A stretch of 58,506 nt of DNA from an uncultured Bacteroidota bacterium (lineage in GTDB: Bacteria; Bacteroidota; Bacteroidia; Chitinophagales; Chitinophagaceae): contig CAIRES010000060.1 of assembly GCA_903877645.1 (NCBI GenBank), positions 1 through 58,506 of the forward strand, given 5' to 3'. Numbering within the stretch: position 1 is the first letter of the stretch; each line of letters begins with the position of its first letter. The notes under the pieces were generated by a model. It did no database searches, had not been told where the DNA came from, and saw only the letters and a program-made list of their open reading frames with translations. The position numbers were made by a program, and so were the translations under genes. Positions 46,826-54,540 of this stretch are shown piece after piece.

Positions 46826-47908
46826 ATGTACAACAGCGCCACTGTATCAAAAAACAATTTTAACCCAAAGACAATACTATCCAACATTCTCCTGCTCTCC
46901 TGCATTTTCCTTTTTGGCTGCAATACATCCAGCGGCCAAAAGAACCAGGCGAGTACAGTAGCAACCACAAAAGAAAACCCGAAAGCTGCTGAGCCAATAA
47001 AGCCACCTGCACCGCCACCGGTACTGGATACCAACCTGTACAACAAGTCTGTGATGCACCTGCTGAATGATACCGCCAAACACGGCTGGCCGGTAAAGGG
47101 CCCGTATCCCCTGCCCGGCGCATTGCTACCCATGAACAGGATAGTGGCCTACTATGGCAACTTCTACAGCACGCACATGGGTGTGCTGGGTGAATACCCG
47201 CCTGATGAAATGCTGAAACGCCTGATGGCAGAAGTAAAGAAGTGGCAGAAGGCTGATCCGCAGACGCCTGTAATACCCGCCATACACTACATAGTAACAA
47301 CAGCACAAGGCCAGCCCGGCAAAGGCGGCAAGTACAGGCTACGCATGCCCTTCACACAAATAGATAAAGCGCTGGAGATAGCGAAGAAAATAAATGCAGT
47401 AGTGTTCCTTGATGTACAGGTAGGGCAAAGCACATTGGAGCAGGAAATACCTCTCTTAGAAAAATACCTGGCCATGCCCAATGTGCACCTGGCAATAGAT
47501 CCTGAGTTCTCAATGAAGACCGGCCGTAAGCCGGGCAGCATCATTGGCACCTTCGATGCTGCTGACGTGAACTATACATCAGAATACCTTGTGAACCTTG
47601 TAAAAAAATACAACCTGCCCCCTAAGATATTGGTGATACACCGCTTCACGAATGGCATGATCACCAACTACAAAAAAATAAAGCTGCACCCCGAGACACA
47701 GTTAGTGATGGATATGGATGGATGGGGCTTCCCTGCAAAGAAAGTAAACTCATACAGGATCGCAGTGACCAACGAACCGGTGCAGTTCTCCGGCTTCAAA
47801 CTATTCTACAAGAACGACATCATCACCCCACCCTACAAAGTGATGATGACCCCTGATGAGGTACTGAAGAAGCTATATCCGAAACCGAGTTATATACAAT
47901 ACCAGTAA
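46826..47908 (+). CDS. Uncharacterised lipoprotein, possible TIM-barrel-like fold
   Basis: The 360-residue protein has a lipoprotein signal (ILLLSCIFLFGCNTSS, Cys near residue 34), a Pro-rich linker (IKPPAPPPV) and a conserved-looking globular part. RIVAYYGNFYSTHMGVLGEY, PVIPAIHYIVTTAQGQPGKG, AVVFLDVQVGQSTLEQEI, VHLAIDPEFSMKTGRKPG and TQLVMDMDGWGFPAKK alternate strands and helices. They place acidic residues at strand ends, as in glycosidase or deacetylase-like barrels. I do not recognise a named family and give no function. It is a single gene, divergent from pspC. Confidence 0.75.
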   Translation: MYNSATVSKNNFNPKTILSNILLLSCIFLFGCNTSSGQKNQASTVATTKENPKAAEPIKPPAPPPVLDTNLYNKSVMHLLNDTAKHGWPVKGPYPLPGALLPMNRIVAYYGNFYSTHMGVLGEYPPDEMLKRLMAEVKKWQKADPQTPVIPAIHYIVTTAQGQPGKGGKYRLRMPFTQIDKALEIAKKINAVVFLDVQVGQSTLEQEIPLLEKYLAMPNVHLAIDPEFSMKTGRKPGSIIGTFDAADVNYTSEYLVNLVKKYNLPPKILVIHRFTNGMITNYKKIKLHPETQLVMDMDGWGFPAKKVNSYRIAVTNEPVQFSGFKLFYKNDIITPPYKVMMTPDEVLKKLYPKPSYIQYQ

Positions 47909-48046
47909 ACACCGGCCCTACCTAGAAAAAGCAGAACCTTGTTGCGGGAGCTATTACCTGGATACTTATTACTGTCAAAACACGAGTGCAACCACACCTC
48001 ACTTTAGGGTCGGGGTTTTACGCAACGGCAGAAGTTCCATTTAGAT

Positions 48047-49696
48047 TTATGGCATCAACGGCTTGGCTGTCACCTCCACTATAGGCTTGCCAATGCAGCC
48101 GTTGGGGGCCTGTATGTGCAGCAGGGCGGCGAGGGTGGCACTTATGTCGGTCATGTTTATTTGCCGGTCGGTTTCGCCCTTGGGTATGTGCCAGCCATAC
48201 CACAGCAGCGGTATGTGGGTGTCGTAGGGGTTCCAGCTGCCGTGGGTCATGCCGGTGGTTTTGCCGCCATTGTCGTACCAGCCGGGGTTCAGCACCAGTT
48301 GTATGGCACCGCTGCGGGCACGGTTGTAGCCATTGATGGCCATGCTGCGGATGGGTTCGGGCACGGGAGTGCGGTCCATGTTTTCCATATCCATTACATA
48401 GGCTACCTCGGGGCGCTTGCCCATCCAGTCGCAAATGGCTTGCTTTATTTTATCACGGTCCAGTTTCTCTGCTGCTATAAGCTTGTTGTTGAGGAACACC
48501 TGGTAGTTCACAATACCATTCACTATAGAGTCTTTACCAAATTGTGTTTTCAACGAAGCGTTCAGGTCGGCTGTAGTATTCACATAAAACACACCGGCAG
48601 GCACATCCTTATCAGCCAGAAATTCGGCATTGTGTGCGCCGCCATGGTCGGCAGTGAGGAAGAAGAGATAGTTGTTACGGCCATACTGCTTATCAAGATA
48701 ATTGAGCAGGCCGGCGATCTCGCGGTCGAGGCGCAGGTACAGGTCCTCCGTTTCCATAGAGTTGGGTGCAAACTGGTGGCCCACATAGTCGCTGCTGGAG
48801 AGGCTCAGGGCCATAAAGTCGGTCTGGTCACCCATACCCATCTGCTCTCCTTCCAGGCAGGCTTTGGCCATCATTATAGAGTAGGTATTACCGGCAGGCA
48901 TGCTCCTGATCACCTGGTAGCGGTCGCTATCTGCCAGCGAGTCAAACGAATGGGGGAACACCGGGGCTTTCTCGCCTTTGAAAGGTTTCTCGTAGGTGTT
49001 GGCATCGGTGGTACTTTGTCCGTATTCAGATGCAGGCAGCAGTAATTGCCAACCTTGCTTCACAAGGCTGTCGCCTGCCTTGCGCTTATTAAATGCCTGA
49101 AGCCATGTTGGGTTCTGGTTGGGGTAATAGCTGCTGGTGGTAAAGGTGCCGTTCTTATCGTTGTACCAGTAGGCTGCATTGGCCAGGTGGCCTGCGGGCA
49201 GTATGCTGCCCCTGTCTTTAATGGCCACGCCATATACTTTGGAGTGCAGGTTGGTAGCCAGGCGCAGCTCATCAGTAATAGTTGTGACCAGCAATGTAGA
49301 GGGGCTCATGGATGGCGCCTTTGTTTCGTCGCCCACCAAGTGCACGGATGCATCGTCTACGCAGTAATTATTATTGCCGGTAGCATTATCTATCCAGTTG
49401 TTGCCGGCTATGCCATGTATGGAGGGCACTGAGCCGGTATAAATGCAGCTATGGCCGGGAGCGGTATTGGCTGGCAGGTAGTTCACATTGGTGTTCTGGC
49501 AGTTATAGCCCTCGCGCATCAGTCGCTTAAAACCGTCATTACCATAGAGGTTGTAGTAGCGATAGAGGTAGTCCCAGCGCATCTGGTCTATTACCAGCCC
49601 GAAGACCAGCTTTGGCCGCTTTACCGTATCCTGCTTCTGCGTACAAGACGCAAACCCGAGTATTAACAAAATAATAAACAGCCTGAAAACCCTCAT
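48047..49696 (-). CDS. pafA: Alkaline phosphatase PafA family
   Basis: The ATG at 49696 gives 549 residues with a lipoprotein-like signal (LILGFASCTQ). LVIDQMRWDYLYRYY holds the metal-binding Asp37, and LPANTAPGHS holds the nucleophile Thr78. AIKDRGSILPAGH holds Lys160 and Arg162, the pair that marks PafA phosphomonoesterases. SSSDYVGHQF and LTADHGGAHN supply the other zinc ligands. It releases phosphate from organic monoesters in the periplasm or at the surface. An in-frame ATG at 49870 overlaps the divergent alpha-oxoamine synthase gene and is rejected. No Pho box was identified. Confidence 0.92.
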   Translation of the reverse strand: MRVFRLFIILLILGFASCTQKQDTVKRPKLVFGLVIDQMRWDYLYRYYNLYGNDGFKRLMREGYNCQNTNVNYLPANTAPGHSCIYTGSVPSIHGIAGNNWIDNATGNNNYCVDDASVHLVGDETKAPSMSPSTLLVTTITDELRLATNLHSKVYGVAIKDRGSILPAGHLANAAYWYNDKNGTFTTSSYYPNQNPTWLQAFNKRKAGDSLVKQGWQLLLPASEYGQSTTDANTYEKPFKGEKAPVFPHSFDSLADSDRYQVIRSMPAGNTYSIMMAKACLEGEQMGMGDQTDFMALSLSSSDYVGHQFAPNSMETEDLYLRLDREIAGLLNYLDKQYGRNNYLFFLTADHGGAHNAEFLADKDVPAGVFYVNTTADLNASLKTQFGKDSIVNGIVNYQVFLNNKLIAAEKLDRDKIKQAICDWMGKRPEVAYVMDMENMDRTPVPEPIRSMAINGYNRARSGAIQLVLNPGWYDNGGKTTGMTHGSWNPYDTHIPLLWYGWHIPKGETDRQINMTDISATLAALLHIQAPNGCIGKPIVEVTAKPLMP

Positions 49697-49841
49697 TTTA
49701 GTTCGTTTTTTGATCTTTGCCTGTGAAATATTGTATATATAGCTGCAAAAGTGCAACTTATACGATGAACGGACAGTTATATTTTTATTAATTTCGCACA
49801 GTATTTTTTCACGATCATAAACGTAATAAATATCGAAAAAC

Positions 49842-51092
49842 ATGGACATATTCGCAAAGTTTGAGAACAAATTAGGGCCAATAGGAGATTACGCAGAGAA
49901 ATCGCCGGGTTATTTCGCATTCCCAAAACTGGAGGGTGAAATAGGCAACCGCATGAAATTTCGCGGTAAAGAAAAGATAGTATGGAGCCTCAACAACTAC
50001 CTGGGCCTGGCCAACCACCCCGAAGTACGCAAGGCCGATGCCGATGCTGCTGCCAAGTATGGGCTGGCATCGCCAATGGGTGCGCGTATGATGAGCGGCA
50101 ACTCGGATATACACGACCAACTGGAAAAAGAACTGGCTGAATTTGTAGGCAAAGAAAGCGCTATGCTGCTCAACTTTGGCTACCAGGGCATGGTATCGGC
50201 GATAGATACGCTTTGTGGCCGCCACGATGTGGTGGTATATGACGCAGAATCACACGCCTGCATCATAGATGGCCTGCGCCTCATCCCAAGTCACCGTTAT
50301 GTATACAAGCATAATGATATAGCCGACTGCGATAAGCAACTGGCACGCGCTACCGAGCTGGTGAAGAAAACCGGTGGCGGCATACTGGTGATCACGGAAG
50401 GTGTATTCGGTATGAGCGGCAACCAGGGCAAGATCAGGGAACTGGTGACGCTGCGCGAGAAGTATGAGTTCCGCCTTTTTGTAGACGATGCGCATGGCTT
50501 CGGTACAATGGGCAAAACAGGGGCAGGCATAGGCGATGAGCAGGATTGCATTGAAGATATAGACATCTACTTCTCTACCTTTGCCAAGTCTATGGCTAGC
50601 ATAGGCGGCTTCATAGCTGCTGATAAGAAGATACTCACCTTCCTGCGCTACAACATACGCTCGCAGATATACGCCAAGTCTTTACCTCTGGCATTTGTAG
50701 CGGGCAACCTGAAGCGCCTTGAATTATTGAGGGGTAACCCTGAACTGCGTGAAAAGCTGTGGCACAATGTGCGCCGCCTGCAGGAAGGCTTCCGTGAGCG
50801 TGGCTTCGACCTTGGTACTACCAATACCCCGGTGACGCCAGTATTCATGAAGGGTGGCCTGTACGATGCCGTGCAACTGACCTACGACATGCGCGAGAAC
50901 TACAACATCTTCTGCTCGGTGATCGTGTACCCGGTTATCCCTAAAGGACAGATAGAGCTACGCATCATACCTACAGCAGCACATACCGACCAGGACATAG
51001 ACGAAACACTGGCTGCATTTGATGCAGTGCGAGAAAAACTGGAACACAAATTATATCCGCAGGAAATGCCGAATGTGGGTGTCCCTGCGTAA
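49842..51092 (+). CDS. Alpha-oxoamine synthase (serine palmitoyltransferase / KBL-like)
   Basis: The 416-residue PLP enzyme belongs to the alpha-oxoamine synthase family. NNYLGLANHPEV is the family opening, His138 in YDAESHACIIDG stacks on PLP, VDDAHGFGTMGKTG gives the Asp/His pair (about 215-218), and STFAKSMASIGG holds the PLP Lys249. In Bacteroidota such enzymes include serine palmitoyltransferase for sphingolipids, cysteate acyltransferase for sulfonolipids, and 2-amino-3-ketobutyrate CoA ligase. The sequence alone does not decide; no threonine dehydrogenase neighbour supports KBL. A strong terminator follows, so it is likely monocistronic. Confidence 0.88.
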   Translation: MDIFAKFENKLGPIGDYAEKSPGYFAFPKLEGEIGNRMKFRGKEKIVWSLNNYLGLANHPEVRKADADAAAKYGLASPMGARMMSGNSDIHDQLEKELAEFVGKESAMLLNFGYQGMVSAIDTLCGRHDVVVYDAESHACIIDGLRLIPSHRYVYKHNDIADCDKQLARATELVKKTGGGILVITEGVFGMSGNQGKIRELVTLREKYEFRLFVDDAHGFGTMGKTGAGIGDEQDCIEDIDIYFSTFAKSMASIGGFIAADKKILTFLRYNIRSQIYAKSLPLAFVAGNLKRLELLRGNPELREKLWHNVRRLQEGFRERGFDLGTTNTPVTPVFMKGGLYDAVQLTYDMRENYNIFCSVIVYPVIPKGQIELRIIPTAAHTDQDIDETLAAFDAVREKLEHKLYPQEMPNVGVPA

Positions 51093-51117
51093 TAATTGAT
51101 ATTGATAAGTATATGGC

Positions 51118-51147
51118 AAAAGCCCTGTGATACGTTACAGGGCTTTT
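51118..51147 (+). terminator. Terminator after the alpha-oxoamine synthase gene
   Basis: AAAAGCCCTGT (51118-51128) pairs with ACAGGGCTTTT (51137-51147), an 11-bp stem with an 8-base loop, 25 bases after the stop. It ends in a T-run. Confidence 0.92.
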
Positions 51148-51173
51148 GTATTATTAGAATAGCTAAGTTGGAG

Positions 51174-51181
51174 TAACTTCG
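51174..51181 (+). promoter_or_regulatory. Possible -7 box variant (TAACTTCG) before the reductase gene
   Basis: TAACTTCG differs from TAnnTTTG by one base and lies 18 bases before the ATG at 51200. The same box followed by CAGC occurs upstream of the ABC-F gene (minus strand 38147-38140). Confidence 0.35.
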
Positions 51182-51199
51182 CAGCAATTAACAGAACAC

Positions 51200-52090
51200 A
51201 TGAAAGTATTTATCTCCGGCGCATCGGGCCTTGTGGGCGGCAATTGTTTGAAACATTTTACAGAGCAGGGATGGGAAGCTGTGGGTTCCTACTACTCCTA
51301 CCCTACCGATAACACTGTATTTTATGACACGCTTGTACCCGGCAAACCGAACAACTTTGATGTGGCAGCATTTGCGCCAGATGTGATCGTGCATTGTGGC
51401 GCACTGACGCATGTAGACTATTGCGAGACCCACGAGCAGGAAAGCTATGAAAAGACAGTGCAAAGCACCATCAACCTCATAGCGCTGGCCAAACAATGCA
51501 AGGCAAAGCTGGTGTACATTTCCACCGACTATGTATTTGACGGCAAGCATGGCCCCTACCTGGAAGATGCACCCGTGAACCCGATAAGTGTATATGCCCG
51601 TCACAAACTGGAAGCGGAACAGATGGCGCTGCGGGAAATACCCAACACCCTGGTACTGCGTGTAACCAATGTATATGGCAACGAAGTAAGAGGCAAGAAT
51701 TTTGTGGCCCGCATTGTGGATCAATGTTTGAATAAACAGAAACTGACATTAAAACTGCCTTACGATCAATACGCATCCCCGGCCAACGCATGGGATATAG
51801 CACGGGCTATGTTTGTATTGCTTCGGGATGGCAAGCAGGGCATCTACAACATAGGCAGCACAGATTATGTGAACCGTGTGGAACTTGCGCTGCGGGTACT
51901 CAGCTACTTCCCCGATGCGGAGTACGACCTTATACCTATAAGCACAGCGGATATGCAGCAACCCGCAGCCCGTCCATTGCTTGGTGGTTTTGTAAAAATG
52001 AAATTCAGCAATGAATACCCTGAATTCCTTTTTGGCAATATAGATAGCTATATGAAAGAAGCACTGGCAAATGCCAGTGCTTCCAATTAA
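51200..52090 (+). CDS. RmlD-like NAD-dependent sugar-nucleotide reductase
   Basis: The 296-residue extended SDR has the dinucleotide motif ISGASGLVGGNC (about residues 5-16), VIVHCGALTHVDYCE, VYISTDYVFDGKHGPY and the catalytic YARHK (Tyr-x3-Lys). These match dTDP-4-dehydrorhamnose reductase (RmlD) and relatives. No rmlA, B or C genes lie nearby, so the exact sugar substrate is uncertain. It is probably monocistronic; a weak hairpin follows at 52107-52125. Confidence 0.85.
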   Translation: MKVFISGASGLVGGNCLKHFTEQGWEAVGSYYSYPTDNTVFYDTLVPGKPNNFDVAAFAPDVIVHCGALTHVDYCETHEQESYEKTVQSTINLIALAKQCKAKLVYISTDYVFDGKHGPYLEDAPVNPISVYARHKLEAEQMALREIPNTLVLRVTNVYGNEVRGKNFVARIVDQCLNKQKLTLKLPYDQYASPANAWDIARAMFVLLRDGKQGIYNIGSTDYVNRVELALRVLSYFPDAEYDLIPISTADMQQPAARPLLGGFVKMKFSNEYPEFLFGNIDSYMKEALANASASN

Positions 52091-52106
52091 AACAAGCGAT
52101 ATATAG

Positions 52107-52125
52107 CCAGGCCTAAGTAGCCTGG
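52107..52125 (+). terminator. Weak hairpin after the reductase gene
   Basis: CCAGGC (52107-52112) pairs with GCCTGG (52120-52125) across 7 bases, followed by a T-rich but interrupted tail. It lies 17 bases after the stop. Confidence 0.5.
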
Positions 52126-52155
52126 GGTTTGTTATTTCGATATTGGGATTTAACC

Positions 52156-52551
52156 CTATGCAATATCTGGGTGGATGCTTACATACTTAGGCAGATCCTT
52201 TACATGAAATATAAAGAACAGCGCAGATGCTATTGGTGCCATAACCGAAAGAAAAACAATCCACATCAACTTGCTGGCAGCATTCATATGCTTTACCCTG
52301 GCCAATATTACCAGGCAATAGATGAACACAGGGGCTGTGATGATGGCTGATGCCGCCAGCATAGCGAATAATGTGTCGTAATTTCGGCTTGTAATACCCA
52401 CCGCGCTGGATACTGCGGGATGACCGTGAGTTAAAGGAAGCAGAAGAAGGAAGAAGTAAGCGAGGCAGATGCCAAAGCAAACTACAGGCAGGAAACAGAT
52501 TATGCCCATCCTTCTTTTCATTTTTTCGTCGAAAACCATTAGCTTATCCAT
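52156..52551 (-). CDS. Small membrane protein of unknown function
   Basis: The 131-residue protein has three predicted membrane segments: IICFLPVVCFGICLAYFFLL (about 17-36), LFAMLAASAIITAPVFIYCL (about 61-80) and LMWIVFLSVMAPIASALFFI (about 95-114). The N-terminus is charged and cytosolic in character. No family is recognised. It lies alone between the RmlD-like gene and the PMT/TPR gene. Confidence 0.72.
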   Translation of the reverse strand: MDKLMVFDEKMKRRMGIICFLPVVCFGICLAYFFLLLLPLTHGHPAVSSAVGITSRNYDTLFAMLAASAIITAPVFIYCLVILARVKHMNAASKLMWIVFLSVMAPIASALFFIFHVKDLPKYVSIHPDIA

Positions 52552-52613
52552 AAAAAGTGTGTTTATTACACACTACAGGCGTAAAAACTATGCCATGGAA
52601 TATGAAAATTTTG

Positions 52614-54536
52614 CTACCGGCCTATATGAAAGGCGGGATTAACTTTTTGGGCAAGGGATTCATACTTTCTTACCGAGTCTTTATTACCCAGGTCATTATA
52701 TACCAACGCAAAGGCAACATTACAACCAAAAAAATCAGGGTCGATAGCCACTCCTTTGTTCAGATACATGATGGCCGAATCGTACTGCTTCATATTCAGG
52801 TACGCGGCACCCATGTCTGAGTATGTCTTTACATCTCCCGACAATAACTTAATTGTTTCATTACCAAGGTTTATCACTTTCCGGGATTGCCCTGTCTGAA
52901 TATAAACGCCGGATAAATTGTTCCTTGTAACAATAGCATCCGGGCTTAGTCTTAATGCCCACAGATCATATATCTCCGCAGAGTCGTACTGTCTTTTAGT
53001 AAAATAAGCCGCCCCAAGATCTGCCGCCACGTCCCTGTATCCGGGGTTGATGTCGAGTGCCTTGCGGTAATATTTTACCACATCATGCAGCATGTTACCT
53101 CTCGTTTCTGGGTTTTGTTCTTCAGTCAACATTAACTGTATCTGGTAACCCACAAAATAATTCAGCCTGCAGTTCTCCGGCACCTTATTAACATCGGCAC
53201 TATAGATGGTGTAATTATCCATCCAGTCAGTATTCCGATCGATAGTGACATACGCATAAATAAGGCATACCGGCACAATGATACACAACGCCCATTTATC
53301 CTTCATTGCTACCCACCCGGCTTTACCGGCTTTCTTCATCAGCCACTCGATGAGCAATGCAATAACGAGGCAAAAACCTACAGAAGGGTAAAACAAAAAC
53401 CGCTCACCCATCGGAGACTTGATGAGAAACGGGATATTAGACACAATAGATATAGTACACAGAAAAAAAGCAATACCAAAGGCGTAAGGATCTTTCCTGT
53501 TTTTCAGGAACCGCACTGCCACAATTACCACCAGTGCGACATAGATGGCAAGCGTAAGCAATACCCTGAGATCGCTGAAATGGGTAAAAGGGATAGCATT
53601 AAACGCATAATCGCATACAAGCGGATATGGCACAAACAACAACTTCACATAATATCCCATAATGAGGATAGCTGTTGCCAACCGGGATTCTGCAGACAGG
53701 TCTTTTTTCGCCAATGCATTCTCTACAAGGTCCATCTGACCGATGTGATTGGCATGATAATAATTGAGCACAGAAAAGCGTATAGCCAGGAAAACGGCCG
53801 CTGCAACACCCGCGCATACCAGCATCTGCACTCCGCGCTTCTTAGCTCCATCCCTAAAGAAAAAGAAGATAACCGGCATGAGTGCAAAAAACGTGAACGA
53901 GGTTTCCTTAGAAATAAAGGACAGGAAAAGATAAAGTCCACCCAGCAGCAGATGCCTGGGCTTGCCTATACGGTAATAGTCAAGAAACACATTCAGGCTC
54001 AGAAAAGCAAACAGGAACGACATCAGTTCATCGCCGCTTTTTATGTTGGCCACTACCTCGGTATGTATGGGGTGCAGTACAAACAGCAGGCAGGCAACAA
54101 ACACCACCGCTGTTTTTGTACCCTCAAAGAGCTTATCTAAGAAAAAGAAGAGCGCTACCACGCACCCCATGAAGAATAGAATATTGACAAAATGAAATGG
54201 CGCAGGATTACCTTCAAAAAGCTGGTATTCTACGCTGAACAGGGCCATAGGCAGCGGCCGATACTCATCGTTAGGAATAGCGCCATACCCCATGGAGTGT
54301 GGCGTGGTAAATAGCTCCGGTATCGCCTTTGCGCCCTTTGTCACTATACTGTTTTTGATGATCATGGTGTAATCATCCATCGCAAAGTCATTCTTCAATG
54401 TATTAGCATAAACACAAAATGCGATCAGCCCCAGCAAAAAGGCAAGCTTCACATTAAGTGAAAAGCGTGGCGCTGCCGCAACTGCTGTTTTCGGAGCTTC
54501 CTGTTTACTGCTTATTTTTTGTTGCTGCTTTGCCAT
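52614..54536 (-). CDS. PMT-like multi-pass membrane protein with C-terminal TPR repeats
   Basis: The 640-residue protein has about ten membrane segments over residues 28-420. A NDFAMDDYTMIIKN motif follows the first segment; the paired acidic residues there are typical of GT-C glycosyltransferases such as protein O-mannosyltransferases. The C-terminal 160 residues hold four TPR-like units, including AADLGAAYFTKRQYDSAEIYD and DMGAAYLNMKQYDSAIMYLN. The layout resembles TMTC-type proteins. Transfer of a sugar to a periplasmic acceptor is plausible but unproven. It starts four bases after the polX stop and is likely co-transcribed. Confidence 0.82.
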   Translation of the reverse strand: MAKQQQKISSKQEAPKTAVAAAPRFSLNVKLAFLLGLIAFCVYANTLKNDFAMDDYTMIIKNSIVTKGAKAIPELFTTPHSMGYGAIPNDEYRPLPMALFSVEYQLFEGNPAPFHFVNILFFMGCVVALFFFLDKLFEGTKTAVVFVACLLFVLHPIHTEVVANIKSGDELMSFLFAFLSLNVFLDYYRIGKPRHLLLGGLYLFLSFISKETSFTFFALMPVIFFFFRDGAKKRGVQMLVCAGVAAAVFLAIRFSVLNYYHANHIGQMDLVENALAKKDLSAESRLATAILIMGYYVKLLFVPYPLVCDYAFNAIPFTHFSDLRVLLTLAIYVALVVIVAVRFLKNRKDPYAFGIAFFLCTISIVSNIPFLIKSPMGERFLFYPSVGFCLVIALLIEWLMKKAGKAGWVAMKDKWALCIIVPVCLIYAYVTIDRNTDWMDNYTIYSADVNKVPENCRLNYFVGYQIQLMLTEEQNPETRGNMLHDVVKYYRKALDINPGYRDVAADLGAAYFTKRQYDSAEIYDLWALRLSPDAIVTRNNLSGVYIQTGQSRKVINLGNETIKLLSGDVKTYSDMGAAYLNMKQYDSAIMYLNKGVAIDPDFFGCNVAFALVYNDLGNKDSVRKYESLAQKVNPAFHIGR

Positions 54537-54540
54537 TATG

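Noticed and set aside
49697-49870. Long N-terminal extension of the PafA phosphatase
   Set aside because: It would overlap the divergent synthase gene and place about 58 unrelated residues before a clear lipoprotein signal peptide.
51200-52090. 3-ketosphinganine-type reductase partner of the alpha-oxoamine synthase
   Set aside because: The motifs fit RmlD-like extended SDRs rather than the short SDRs of sphingolipid synthesis, and a strong terminator separates the genes.
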